A DNA stretch of 64,000 nucleotides from Methanoregula sp. (GTDB taxonomy: Archaea > Halobacteriota > Methanomicrobia > Methanomicrobiales > Methanospirillaceae). Location of the stretch: NCBI RefSeq assembly GCF_028679125.1, contig NZ_JAJRCG010000001.1, positions 1-64,000 on the forward strand, in the 5' to 3' direction. Shown one piece after another: positions 24,995 to 34,813 of the stretch. Both the position numbers and the translations under genes were made by a program. Numbering within the stretch: position 1 is the first letter of the stretch; every line of letters begins with the position of its first letter. The notes beneath the pieces were generated by a model. That model had not been told where the DNA came from, did no database searches, and was given only the letters and a program-made list of their open reading frames with translations.

Positions 24995-25081
24995 TTTTTA
25001 TTTTTTGGCCCGAACTGCAAGGCCGGCACCGGATAATTATGACGGAGAACTCCGATATCCTCACGGATCCGCAGGGAAGGT

Positions 25082-25102
25082 TTGTACCCATGCGACCCCC
25101 CC
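25082..25102 (+). repeat. Solitary copy of the C7-tipped repeat (cluster 1)
   Basis: TTGTACCC-ATGCGA-C7, identical to the left end of the element at 24876, lies 88 bases beyond its right end and in the same orientation as that left end. Cluster 2 has the same plus, minus, plus arrangement. Confidence 0.65.
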
Positions 25103-25167
25103 TTTCATCCCAACAAATCCGGCGCGTGGACTCAGGCAACCTCCCGGGCCCCTTGCGCATCAGAATG

Positions 25168-25428
25168 TTATTTTTCCTCGCGGATCATGGCAATGGCTTT
25201 CTTCGGGCACTCATGTGCGCAGATACCACAACCCTTGCAGTACGCGAGATCGATGATACGATCACGGCTGATAACGGCATCCGGGCAATAGAGCGAGCAT
25301 ATCCCGCACCGGTTGCACTTCTCGTTGTCAACGACCGGCACAAAGACCCTCCAGGAGCCGGTCAGGCCGGCAGAACCCTCGACCGGCCTGCTCATGGCAG
25401 CCTGGTCGTGTTTTTGGATCCCGGTCAT
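25168..25428 (-). CDS. 2-oxoacid:ferredoxin oxidoreductase, delta (ferredoxin) subunit
   Basis: An 86-aa protein with two [4Fe-4S] motifs, CNRCGICSLYC P and CKGCGICAHEC P, preceded by a ~35-residue N-terminal tail. It passes electrons from the thiamine-pyrophosphate subunits to ferredoxin. Its ATG overlaps the gamma stop by four bases. Gene order in the operon is beta-alpha-gamma-delta, which differs from the gamma-delta-alpha-beta order common for pyruvate oxidoreductase, so the substrate may be another 2-oxoacid such as branched-chain acids. Confidence 0.9.
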   Translation of the reverse strand: MTGIQKHDQAAMSRPVEGSAGLTGSWRVFVPVVDNEKCNRCGICSLYCPDAVISRDRIIDLAYCKGCGICAHECPKKAIAMIREEK

Positions 25429-25952
25429 GCACCCGCCTCCGCATATGCAGCCTCGGCAGCCCGGATATTGCGTTCATCCGCGAACATGCCCCGGATCGCG
25501 GATTTAGCCGAATCTGCCGAGATGATGCCGGTTTTCGCAAGTGCCCCGATTACCGGGGTATTGAGGATCGGGCTGCCGGCAACCACGAGATTTTCCCGAA
25601 GGGCAATACCGGTGAGATCGACATTGTTTGTAATATACCCGGCAAACTCTTTTTTATGGGTGCTGTTGATGAGGATCCGCCCTCCTGTCTTAAGGCCGTG
25701 CACTACATCGACGGTCAGCATGACACTCTTGTCAAGGACAATGATCATATCCGGGCTCCGGATCTGGCTGTAGATCCTGATGGGGCGATCATCGATCCGG
25801 ACAAAGGAGACGACCGGAGCCCCCCGGCGTTCAGCGCCATAGAACGGGCAGGCTGTTGCATAGTTCCCGTCATGGAGCGCTGCCATGGCAAGGAGCCGGG
25901 CTGCGGTAACGCCACCCTGTCCTCCCCGGGAGTGAATGCGAATCTCATACAT
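25425..25952 (-). CDS. 2-oxoacid:ferredoxin oxidoreductase, gamma subunit
   Basis: A 175-aa gamma subunit with the typical opening YEIRIHSRGGQGGVTAARLLA and the segment FYGAERRGAPVVSFVRID. It joins the TPP and CoA-binding parts of the complex. The ATG at 25952 overlaps the end of the alpha gene by eight bases. It lacks a fused ferredoxin domain; that is encoded separately next in the operon. Confidence 0.92.
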   Translation of the reverse strand: MYEIRIHSRGGQGGVTAARLLAMAALHDGNYATACPFYGAERRGAPVVSFVRIDDRPIRIYSQIRSPDMIIVLDKSVMLTVDVVHGLKTGGRILINSTHKKEFAGYITNNVDLTGIALRENLVVAGSPILNTPVIGALAKTGIISADSAKSAIRGMFADERNIRAAEAAYAEAGA

Positions 25953-27057
25953 GATCGTTCACCCCGAACCAGGACTCCCCGCCGATCCGCCGGTTTCGTA
26001 TGAAGCCGGCAATATCGTCATAGGTTACTTCCTGCCCGCCAAGGCCGGCAATCACGCTGTAGACCTTCACCAGGTTCTTTGACCGGATAGAGTGCGCAAG
26101 CACGCCTCCGAAACCGAACGAGTAGTCGCGGTCGATCACGACCACTTCCTTTCCCGCCAGGTCGAGTTCCGGGAACGGGCGGAACCAGCGCAGGCGCAGC
26201 GATCCCGCTTTAATACCCTCATCCCGCAGGATATCGATAGCGACTTCCGCCTCTTTTCCCAGCGTGCCCAGCGAGACGACAACCACATCCGCATCGCTGC
26301 ACCGGTATTCTTCGGTCAGGCCGTACGTACGGCCAAACCGCTTTGCGAACTCCGATTGGGTCTCTTCAATCACGCTCACGGATTCACGCATCGAGTGTGC
26401 GAGTTCCCACCGGAACCGGAAATAATCGCCTGGTCCCGTAATCGTTCCATATCCCTTTGGATTTTTGGGATCGACACTATCCGGCAGGTGAATTGGCGGG
26501 ATGAAATCCCCGGGTTCGATCGTATCAACGGGTTGCATGATGTGGGAGAGGGTGAATCCGTCCAGGTTTACCATCACCGGTAACAGTACCTTGTTATGTT
26601 CGGCTATCCGGAATGCCATGAAGATGGTATCGTAAGCCTCCTGGACCGTTGAGACAAAGACCTGGAGCCAGCCGGTATCGCGTTCCTGCATTGCATCGGT
26701 ATGTTCCGCCCAGATATTCCAGCCGGGAGCCAGTGTCCGGTTCACGTTTGCCATCACGATGGGAAGGCGGGCCCCTGCTGCCCAGTTGGTCATCTCGTGC
26801 ATGTAGAGAAGGCCCTGGGAACTGGTTGCAGTGAATGTCCGGCCGCCGGCGGTGCTTGCCCCGATGCAGGCCGCCATCGCGGAATGCTCGCTTTCAACCG
26901 CTATGTACTGGCTGGCCAGCTGGCCGCTTGATACGTACTCCGCAAGGGTCTCCACGATCTCGGTCTGCGGGGTAATCGGATAGGCGGCAACCACATCGGG
27001 TTTTGCATCCCGGACTGCTTCGGCAATTGCCTTGTTGCCGGTCACGATCTTTTTCAT
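25945..27057 (-). CDS. 2-oxoacid:ferredoxin oxidoreductase, alpha subunit
   Basis: A 370-aa alpha subunit. Landmarks are the N-terminal GNKAIAEAVRDAKPDVVAAYPITPQTE, ESEHSAMAACIGAS, and the region SSQGLLYMHEMTNWAAGARLP, followed by AEHTDAMQERDTGWLQVF. These match pyruvate/2-oxoisovalerate ferredoxin oxidoreductases. Its start overlaps the beta stop by four bases (ATGA). The complex oxidatively decarboxylates a 2-oxoacid, or runs in reverse to fix CO2, with ferredoxin. Confidence 0.92.
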   Translation of the reverse strand: MKKIVTGNKAIAEAVRDAKPDVVAAYPITPQTEIVETLAEYVSSGQLASQYIAVESEHSAMAACIGASTAGGRTFTATSSQGLLYMHEMTNWAAGARLPIVMANVNRTLAPGWNIWAEHTDAMQERDTGWLQVFVSTVQEAYDTIFMAFRIAEHNKVLLPVMVNLDGFTLSHIMQPVDTIEPGDFIPPIHLPDSVDPKNPKGYGTITGPGDYFRFRWELAHSMRESVSVIEETQSEFAKRFGRTYGLTEEYRCSDADVVVVSLGTLGKEAEVAIDILRDEGIKAGSLRLRWFRPFPELDLAGKEVVVIDRDYSFGFGGVLAHSIRSKNLVKVYSVIAGLGGQEVTYDDIAGFIRNRRIGGESWFGVNDHV

Positions 27058-27947
27058 GGCCGGTCCTCCTCTTCCCTAAACCTGTGGAACGTTTCCCGGA
27101 TCTGTTCTTTGAGCTGCTCCACGGTTGTTCCATCAATACCCTTAAACCGGCCCTGTACCGAAAGGTACTCTTCAAGCGGAACCGGTTTTTTCATCGCCGC
27201 TTTTGTGGGGGCACTTATCGCCAGGTTTCCGTGCTCGCGCTCCCAGAGCGCCCACATCCCGGACTTCACTGCAAGCCTGCCGACTTCGATGGTTTTTTCA
27301 GATGAATATCGCCACCCGGGCGGACAGGGTGAGAGTACGTGGATAAATGTCGGGCCGCGGAACGTGAGAGCCTTCCGGACTTTCCGGAACAGGTCCTGGG
27401 GATACGAAGCGCACGCGGTTGCCTGGTAGGGAGGGTTGTGGGCGGCGATGATCGCATCGATGTCTTTCTTTACCTCGGCTTTCCCGGCAGGGGTCGTGGT
27501 GGTCTTTGCACCCAGCGGTGTTGCGCCGGATCTCTGCATGCCGGTATTGCCATACGCCTCGTTGTCGTAGCAGATGTACAGGAAATCAGTTCGCCGTTCA
27601 AAAGCCCCGGACAGTGCCTGCAGGCCGATATCGAGGGTTCCCCCGTCGCCGGCATAGACAATCACCTTTGTCGTTCTGCCGGTTGCGAGAAACATCCTGC
27701 TGATGCCCGATGCACATGCGGCTGCTGCACCAAAGGCGATGTTGACCACGGGCACCGTGAATGCGGTTTTCGGGTAGATGCCCTGGAAGGCTGCCGTGCA
27801 CCCGGCGGGCATGACCAGCACGATATCCGGACCCGCGGCCTTGAGCACGTATCGCAGGGTAAGCGAGTCCCCGCACCCGGCACATGCCGAGGTGCATTTC
27901 AGGATATATTCATCATCCGGAATTTCAGTGATGGTATCCATCTCCAT
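27054..27947 (-). CDS. 2-oxoacid:ferredoxin oxidoreductase, beta subunit
   Basis: A 297-aa thiamine-pyrophosphate subunit. CTSACAGCGDSLTLRYVL near the N-terminus carries Cys ligands for the proximal cluster, and VYAGDGGTLDIGLQALSGA with YDNEAYGNTGMQ is the TPP/Mg site (GDG...N). HVLSPCPPGWRY near residue 200 is typical of the PorB type. The frame opens at 27968; I chose the ATG at 27947. It is the first gene of the operon. A TATA-like gtataaat near 28074 probably serves the tRNA-Cys on the other strand. Confidence 0.9.
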   Translation of the reverse strand: MEMDTITEIPDDEYILKCTSACAGCGDSLTLRYVLKAAGPDIVLVMPAGCTAAFQGIYPKTAFTVPVVNIAFGAAAACASGISRMFLATGRTTKVIVYAGDGGTLDIGLQALSGAFERRTDFLYICYDNEAYGNTGMQRSGATPLGAKTTTTPAGKAEVKKDIDAIIAAHNPPYQATACASYPQDLFRKVRKALTFRGPTFIHVLSPCPPGWRYSSEKTIEVGRLAVKSGMWALWEREHGNLAISAPTKAAMKKPVPLEEYLSVQGRFKGIDGTTVEQLKEQIRETFHRFREEEDRP

Positions 27948-28129
27948 TCGGGACGAAACGTGTACCAACGAACGGGATGGCCGGTTGCGAGATGATCCCT
28001 GTCATATCAGATGTGGTTGCCCTGACATGATATAATCCAGAAGATTGGAGTGATTTTTGCCGACAGATTATTGTATAAATAATCCCTGGACAAAGAACAG
28101 TATAACAAGGTCACAATGGTGAACCCTGT

Positions 28130-28201
28130 GCCAATGTGGCGGAGTGGTTACGCGGCTGATTGCAGATCAGCTCAATCCCGGTTCGATTCCGGGCGTTGGC
28201 T
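28130..28201 (+). tRNA. tRNA-Cys (GCA)
   Basis: Acceptor GCCAATG/CGTTGGC, loop TTGCAGA with anticodon GCA, T-arm CCCGG TTCGATT CCGGG, discriminator T73. TATA-like tgtataaata lies about 60 bases upstream and a second weaker one (gtataac) about 30 upstream. It is followed 42 bases later by a decayed acetyltransferase gene. Confidence 0.95.
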
Positions 28202-28243
28202 TTTCCCTTCGTTTCTCGTGTTTTTACCTCCTTAAGGAGGATC

Positions 28244-28732
28244 AGGATCCGGTTTGTCAGGATCCAGGACAGCGACCTGCCGATCGCACGGCAGATCTAT
28301 GATTATCACTCGCTCCATTCAACCGCGACATTCCGCCAGGAACCGGTTCCGCCGGAAGAATTCCGGCAATCCCTCGACACAACCTCTTCAAGATACCCTT
28401 CGTTTCTCATCAGGGAAGACGCGGATAGTATGGGGTATTGTGGTCTCAACCGGTACCATTATCGTAATGCCTGTGACCGGAGTGCGAAAGTCACCGTGTA
28501 CCTGAAACCGGAATATACCGGGAAGGCCATCGGGAAGATTGCGCTCGGTTATCTGGAAGCGCAGGCACGACAATCCGGTATTCGTGTCCTCATTGCGATT
28601 ATTACCGGTGAAAATGTCGTAAGCAGGAAGTAGTCTGAGAGCCAGGTGTATGTCCGGTGCGGGCAGATCAGGAACGCTGGTGAGTTGTCCGAACGGCTCA
28701 TGGATGTGGTTTTTTACCAGAAAGAACTGTGA
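28244..28732 (+). pseudogene. GNAT acetyltransferase pseudogene (amber stop, no start)
   Basis: The frame encodes a GNAT N-acetyltransferase of the phosphinothricin-acetyltransferase type: RIQDSDLPIARQIYDYHS, then a YLKPEYTGKAIGKIALGYLE acetyl-CoA segment. It is broken twice. After a perfect SD (aaggagg, 28234-28240) there is no ATG, GTG or TTG at the expected position. At 28631-28633 an in-frame TAG interrupts it (VVSRK-stop-SESQ), and the same frame goes on with VYVRCGQIRNAGELSERLMD to a TGA at 28730. One base change each would restore it. It looks recently inactivated. Confidence 0.7.
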
Positions 28733-28852
28733 GCGATTCGCCCCCATGGGTGAGATTTCCGACAGAATGCAGCAATAATTGTCCGGATTGCGGCATTGAT
28801 ATAATAATGCGCCATAAAATGGGTGTTCACACCAGTGAACAAGAAATACCGT

Positions 28853-29194
28853 ATGGCACAAAAGCACAAGAACCTTGCAGCCTTCACCGCAATCATCGGG
28901 GTACTGACACTGATACTGTCGGTATCCGCATTAGCGGAGAAAGCGCATGGCGACCACCTGCCGGAACGAAACGGGCGGGGCACCTGCGAGGCGGTCATCC
29001 CGCTGGGTGTCCCTGTGGGAATCCTCATCCTCGTATCTGCCGTTTCAGGTTTCGTCAGAAGACAGAACCGATACCAGAATAGCACCGGCAATGCAGCAGG
29101 CATTGCCCAATCAGGCTGTATGACAACGGCCGATCCGCTCCCGATGGAATGGCCGATGCGATTGTCGTACTTCCCCCTGCCGGCACATTCCTGA
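28853..29194 (+). CDS. Possible small membrane protein, 113 aa
   Basis: Two hydrophobic segments are visible: FTAIIGVLTLILSVSALA near residue 12 and IPLGVPVGILILVSAVSGF near 46, separated by a charged loop (EKAHGDHLPERNGRG). The tail is polar with one Cys. A TATA-like gatataat sits at 28798-28805. In-frame GTG (28835) and ATG (28853) are both possible starts and neither has a good SD. No family recognised; it may be lineage-specific or not expressed. Confidence 0.4.
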   Translation: MAQKHKNLAAFTAIIGVLTLILSVSALAEKAHGDHLPERNGRGTCEAVIPLGVPVGILILVSAVSGFVRRQNRYQNSTGNAAGIAQSGCMTTADPLPMEWPMRLSYFPLPAHS

Positions 29195-29304
29195 CCGGTA
29201 GTGCGGCAAGTACGCCTGTTTTACAAAGGAGTGCTCTCCATCTCTCATGATGGACAGTGATTCAGCCTGGGATACAGCATCCTCATGAACCATTCCCGGT
29301 ACAT

Positions 29305-29326
29305 GGGGGTGCACCTCCTTTTGTTA
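29305..29326 (+). terminator. Hairpin with T-run in the 29.2-29.5 kb gap
   Basis: GGGGG (29305-29309) pairs with CCTCC (29314-29318) over TGCA, one G-U pair, followed by TTTTGTTAT. It could end the small membrane-protein transcript. Nothing else is recognisable between 29195 and 29484. Confidence 0.4.
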
Positions 29327-29484
29327 TACCATCAGAACGGGTGCCGGTGTGTTATCCAGTCCGTATCATTACCTGCGCGGATTTTTCCCGCGCGTGCAAT
29401 ATATCCATGAATCATACAAATATCATGGAAAAATTGCCTGTTCCGACGGAGACCAGGATCAGGAAAATCCTGCCGATGACCGAA

Positions 29485-29538
29485 TCTATAAATATTCACA
29501 ATTGTTATTTAGTATAGTCAGATTCACAATCGTGAATC
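29485..29538 (+). promoter_or_regulatory. tRNA-Cys / SepCysS promoter region with palindrome
   Basis: TATA-like tctataaatatt (29485-29496) and a second one near 29508-29518 precede the tRNA-Cys. GATTCAC and GTGAATC around AATC (29521-29538) form 7-bp palindromic arms right at the predicted start. TTCACAATTGTTA (29495-29507) also occurs upstream of the winged-helix gene at 19261. Confidence 0.5.
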
Positions 29539-29542
29539 GCAT

Positions 29543-29614
29543 GCCAGTGTGGCGGAGTGGTCACGCGGCTGATTGCAGATCAGCTACATCCCGGTTCGAT
29601 TCCGGGCGCTGGCT
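29543..29614 (+). tRNA. tRNA-Cys (GCA)
   Basis: Acceptor GCCAGTG/CGCTGGC, anticodon stem GCTGA/TCAGC with loop TTGCAGA (GCA), T-arm CCCGG TTCGATT CCGGG, discriminator T73. It lies 45 bases before the SepCysS gene and may be co-transcribed with it, placing the tRNA next to the enzyme that converts its charged form. Confidence 0.95.
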
Positions 29615-29659
29615 TTCAGAGGAAAGTACATATATCCTGACTGAAATGGGAGAATTACC

Positions 29660-31024
29660 ATGAGTATCAGAATCCAGAAGACATTCGAAGCACTCTTCAC
29701 GCTCGAAGAGATCCGGGGACTCTTCCGGGAGTCGTTACCCACCGGCTTCGATCCCGCGGAGGAGGCAGCATTCCGGCAGAAGATTGCTGATGTGCGGGCA
29801 ATCCTTGCGGACCTCGAAGCGGGCACCGGCACACCGAAGGTGACAAAGATCGCCGGTTCCATCGACCTGCGGACCCGGGAAGAGGAGGCCATCAACATCC
29901 AGCCGATCCAGGCAGCAGGAAGGCTGACAACCGAGGCGAGGAAGGCCCTCATCTCCTATGGTGACGGGTACTCAACGTGCGACGCCTGCCGGAAACCGTT
30001 CCGGCTCGACAAGATCTCGAAGCCCGGCATCGCGGAGTTCCATGCTGATCTCGCAAAGTTCGTGAACATGGACCATGCCCGGGTTGTCCCAGGGGCACGC
30101 CGCGGGTTCCAGGCAGTCACCGGAACGCTCGTCAACAAGGGCGACTCCGTGATCGTCTCTGCTCTCGCCCACTACACCGAGTTCCTGTCCGTGGAAAATG
30201 CAGGCGGGGTTGTCAGGGAAGTGCCGCTCAACGACAAGAACATCGTTACCGGCGAAGCAACGGCAACGAAGATCGAGGAGGTCAAGGCAGAGACCGGAAA
30301 ACTCCCCGTGCTCGTGATGATCGACCACTACGATTACCAGTTCGCCAACGAGCACGAGATCAAGGAGATCGGGAAGGTCGCCCACCAGTACGACATCCCG
30401 TTCCTCTACAACGGGGCCTACACGGTCGGCGTGATGCCGGTCGACGGCAAGGCAATCGGGGCTGACTTCGTTGTCGGCTCCGGACACAAGAGTATGGCAT
30501 CGGTCGCGCCGTCCGGGGTACTTGCGATGACCGATGAATGGTTACCAAAAGCCCTCCGCACCACGTCGATGGTCGGAGATCTCACCAAACGTAAATTCGG
30601 TATCAAGGAAGTCGAGATGCTCGGCTGCACGCTGATGGGCGGGACGCTGCTGTCCATGATGGCATCGTTCCCCACGGTCAAAGCCCGGACCCTGAAGTGG
30701 GAGGATGAAGTGAAGAGATCCAATTACTTCATCGGCCGGCTCCTGAAGATCAACGGCAGCAACGTGCTGTCCGAGTACCCGAGGAAACACACGCTCACGA
30801 AAGTCGACACCACGGGAAGCTTCGACACGATCGCCCAGACGCACAAGCGCCGCGGGTTCTACCTCAGTGACGAACTCTCGTCCCGGGGGATCGTCGGCGA
30901 ATTCGCCGGTGCAACCCGGACCTGGAAACTGAACACCTACGGCCTCTCGGACAAGAAAGTCCGCTATCTTGCGGATGCCTTTACCGAGGTTGCAGAAAAA
31001 TACGAACTGAAGGTTTCCCCATGA
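29660..31024 (+). CDS. pscS: O-phosphoseryl-tRNA(Cys):Cys-tRNA synthase (SepCysS)
   Basis: PLP enzyme that converts phosphoserine on tRNA-Cys to cysteine after SepRS charging. Recognition rests on INIQPIQAAGRLTTEARKAL near residue 79, GDGYSTCDAC (C107, C110), a third Cys in MLGCTLMG near 323, and the PLP-lysine segment VVGSGHKSMA. The three Cys match those reported to hold persulfide or an Fe-S cluster in the family. It is 454 aa, about 60-70 longer at the N-terminus than archetypal archaeal forms; the extra part (TLEEIRGLFRESLPTGF) may bind SepRS or an accessory protein. SepRS itself is not in the window. A tRNA-Cys precedes it. Confidence 0.93.
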   Translation: MSIRIQKTFEALFTLEEIRGLFRESLPTGFDPAEEAAFRQKIADVRAILADLEAGTGTPKVTKIAGSIDLRTREEEAINIQPIQAAGRLTTEARKALISYGDGYSTCDACRKPFRLDKISKPGIAEFHADLAKFVNMDHARVVPGARRGFQAVTGTLVNKGDSVIVSALAHYTEFLSVENAGGVVREVPLNDKNIVTGEATATKIEEVKAETGKLPVLVMIDHYDYQFANEHEIKEIGKVAHQYDIPFLYNGAYTVGVMPVDGKAIGADFVVGSGHKSMASVAPSGVLAMTDEWLPKALRTTSMVGDLTKRKFGIKEVEMLGCTLMGGTLLSMMASFPTVKARTLKWEDEVKRSNYFIGRLLKINGSNVLSEYPRKHTLTKVDTTGSFDTIAQTHKRRGFYLSDELSSRGIVGEFAGATRTWKLNTYGLSDKKVRYLADAFTEVAEKYELKVSP

Positions 31025-32485
<1,461 letters not shown>

Positions 32486-32511
32486 AGAATTCGGAACCTG
32501 CCGATATCCTC

Positions 32512-32580
32512 ATGTTCATTGAGGATATTCAGGATATAATAGCAGAACTCTCCCAGATCCGTAAAGGCGCTTGTCGATGA
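32512..32580 (+). pseudogene. 22-codon remnant of a MetY-type C-terminus
   Basis: ATG at 32512 opens a 22-codon frame whose start, FIEDIQDIIAELSQ, mirrors the end of the adjacent MetY ([13 protein letters not shown]). It ends in an ATGA overlap with the metX start at 32577. It may be a leftover of a duplicated metY 3' end, or a short coupled frame used to translate metX. Confidence 0.45.
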
Positions 32581-34052
32581 TCAAAGGATCCGCTGGAATT
32601 ACAGAAACACAATATTATCGCCATCCCTCCCCGCTCGTACTGGAAAGCGGGGAGTCCCTCCCTTCTATCACTCTTGCTTTCGAGACCTATGGCCGGCTCA
32701 ACCGCGAGAAGAGCAATGCCATTCTTGTCTGCCACGCCCTCTCCGGCGACGCCCATGTGGCAGGATTCCACGAGGGCGATGACAAACCCGGCTGGTGGGA
32801 TGCGGTCATCGGCCCCGGCAAGGCGCTGGATACCGACCGCTACTTCGTGATCTGCTCGAACGTGATCGGGGGATGCAAGGGCTCCACCGGCCCGGCGTCC
32901 ACCAACCCGGCTACCGGGAAACCCTATGGGGCAAAGTTCCCGGTCATCACGATCCGCGACATGGTGAACGCCCAGAAACTGCTCATCGACCACCTGAGTA
33001 TCAGCCAGCTCTATGCGGTTGTTGGCGGATCCATGGGCGGCATGCAGGTGCTGCAGTGGTCAGTCGATTTCCCCGACCTCATGAAGAAGGTCGTGGTGAT
33101 AGCGGCAACCGGCTATTCGACCCCCCAGCAGATCGCGTTCAACGAGGTCGGCAGGAAGGCGATCATCTCCGACCCCGACTGGAACAGTGGCGATTACTAT
33201 GGGAAGGAGCTCCCGATCCACGGTCTCGCGCTCGCCCGGATGGTGGGACATATCACCTACCTCTCGAACGAGTCCATGCACGAGAAGTTCGGCAGGGCAT
33301 TGCAGGGAAAGGACAGGATCGGGTTTGACTTCTCCACCGATTTCAAAGTAGAGAGTTACCTCCACCACCAGGGCGACACCTTCACCAAACGGTTCGATGC
33401 GAACTCCTACCTGTACATCACCAAGGCGATCGACTACTTCGACCTGACCCGTGATGGTTCGCTCACTACCGGACTCTCCGGTGTGAAAGCGGCATTCCTC
33501 GTCATCTCGGTCTCGTCCGACTGGCTCTACCCGCCCTACCAGTCGCAGGAGATCGTATCAGCCCTGACTGCGAACGAAGCAGAGATCCATTACTGCGAGA
33601 TCCGTTCCAATTACGGCCACGATGCCTTCCTCCTCGAATCCGGCCAGCTGAACTATATTGTGGGGAAGTTCCTTTCCCATACCGTTGTCGGCGATGTTAT
33701 GGTACGGGACGTCGAGACCATCGAGGAGGGAACGACCATTGCCGTGACCGCACGGAGGATGATCAAGGCCGGTGTCAATCACCTGCCGGTCCTCTCCACC
33801 GGGGGGCAGCTCGTGGGCATCGTCACCTCGTGGGACATAGCGAAGGCAGTGGCATCCAACTTCCTCTGGCTGGACGAGATCATGTCCCGGGATGTGGTCA
33901 CGACCACGCCCGATGAGCCGATCGAGTCTGCGGCAAAGAAGATGGAGGAGCACCAGATCTCTGCCCTGCCGGTCATCGACGGGGAGCAGCACGTGACAGG
34001 TCTCATCACGGTGGATGCGATCAGCGTCCTTGTCGGGAGAGGTAACCCATGA
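32577..34052 (+). CDS. metX: Homoserine O-acetyltransferase fused to CBS domains
   Basis: Alpha/beta-hydrolase acyltransferase that acetylates homoserine. The nucleophile elbow is [14 protein letters not shown] near residue 145; SGDAHVAG near 60 and the late catalytic Asp and His ([20 protein letters not shown]) are present. After residue ~370 there are two CBS motifs ([18 protein letters not shown] and [18 protein letters not shown]), which usually bind adenosine nucleotides or SAM and would give feedback control. A TTG at 32571 is also in frame, but the ATG at 32577 overlaps the preceding micro-frame. Its stop overlaps the DUF1890 start. Confidence 0.92.
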   Translation: MIKGSAGITETQYYRHPSPLVLESGESLPSITLAFETYGRLNREKSNAILVCHALSGDAHVAGFHEGDDKPGWWDAVIGPGKALDTDRYFVICSNVIGGCKGSTGPASTNPATGKPYGAKFPVITIRDMVNAQKLLIDHLSISQLYAVVGGSMGGMQVLQWSVDFPDLMKKVVVIAATGYSTPQQIAFNEVGRKAIISDPDWNSGDYYGKELPIHGLALARMVGHITYLSNESMHEKFGRALQGKDRIGFDFSTDFKVESYLHHQGDTFTKRFDANSYLYITKAIDYFDLTRDGSLTTGLSGVKAAFLVISVSSDWLYPPYQSQEIVSALTANEAEIHYCEIRSNYGHDAFLLESGQLNYIVGKFLSHTVVGDVMVRDVETIEEGTTIAVTARRMIKAGVNHLPVLSTGGQLVGIVTSWDIAKAVASNFLWLDEIMSRDVVTTTPDEPIESAAKKMEEHQISALPVIDGEQHVTGLITVDAISVLVGRGNP

Positions 34053-34522
34053 CACCATCCTCCCCGGTTCCCGCAAAAGCCCTGATCGTTCTCGGCTGTC
34101 CGGAAGTTCCATCGCAGCAGGCGCTTGCTCTCTTTATCGCATGGAATCTGCGGTTACAGGGAACATCAGTCCATGCTGCCGGTAACCCGGCGGTCCTGAA
34201 CCTGCTGAAGGTATCAGACCCGGAAAAACGGTACCTCCCGGAGATGCAGGTTCTTGAAAAATGCATTGAAGAGATTGTGGAGAAGAAACGGGATGCCGAT
34301 CTCTGCATTGTCTTTGCCCACAACGATGCCGGGATCTCGTATGCTGCAACCATGCGCCACCTCCTGCCGGCATCCCGGCTTGTAGTTATCATCTTCGGGA
34401 AGGAGCCGGAAGCACTGGCTGCACTGGTTGATTTTCCCTGCGAGACGATCGTCGAAAAAGCAGTGCACAATCCGATGCAGCTGAAACGGAAGATCAACGG
34501 GGTGTTCGGATGGGCTGCATAG
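34049..34522 (+). CDS. DUF1890 family protein
   Basis: A 157-aa protein matching DUF1890, a small family found in methanogens. The first half looks like a Rossmann-type fold ([25 protein letters not shown]), with a conserved Cys in the first loop; the second half has [27 protein letters not shown]. It overlaps metX by four bases and DUF1894 by thirteen, so all three are translationally coupled. Function unknown; the setting suggests sulfur or methionine metabolism. Confidence 0.8.
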   Translation: MTPSSPVPAKALIVLGCPEVPSQQALALFIAWNLRLQGTSVHAAGNPAVLNLLKVSDPEKRYLPEMQVLEKCIEEIVEKKRDADLCIVFAHNDAGISYAATMRHLLPASRLVVIIFGKEPEALAALVDFPCETIVEKAVHNPMQLKRKINGVFGWAA

Positions 34523-34797
34523 AGAACCTGGCGTATGAGAAGATCCTGCCGCTCGGTGCTTCGTTCAAGGAGTGCCGGGAGTACGTGGAGAAGAATTTTC
34601 AAGAGTTCTGGTACGTTGATCCCGGCTACAAGCTCTTTGACGAATATATCATCGGGCTGCCCCCGATTGCGCTCGGTATCGATGACGCACGGGTGATCTT
34701 CCCGTACACCAAGCCCTGCCACGGGACGTATCTCCTCGCGGTGGAAGATGCGGATGAAGCCGCACGTGTCCGGAAAACCGCGCGAAAGAAGAAGTGA
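34510..34797 (+). CDS. DUF1894 family protein
   Basis: A 95-aa protein of DUF1894, which I recall as encoded beside DUF1890 in methanogens. Sequence: one Cys near the start ([11 protein letters not shown]), a second in FKECREYVEKNF, an acidic middle and a basic tail (RVRKTARKKK). The ATG at 34510 lies inside the DUF1890 frame, 13 bases before its stop. The constant pairing suggests the two proteins form a complex; role unknown. Confidence 0.8.
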   Translation: MGCIENLAYEKILPLGASFKECREYVEKNFQEFWYVDPGYKLFDEYIIGLPPIALGIDDARVIFPYTKPCHGTYLLAVEDADEAARVRKTARKKK

Positions 34798-34813
34798 ACG
34801 GAGATATGGCGAT

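Noticed and set aside
28631-28633. TAG as a pyrrolysine codon in the acetyltransferase
   Set aside because: The gene also lacks a start codon, and no pyl gene or other in-frame TAG was seen in the window, so a pseudogene is simpler.
19261-29507. 13-base match TTCACAATTGTTA upstream of the winged-helix gene and of the tRNA-Cys at 29543
   Set aside because: Dozens of 13-base matches are expected by chance in a window this size; without a third site it is not evidence of a shared regulator.
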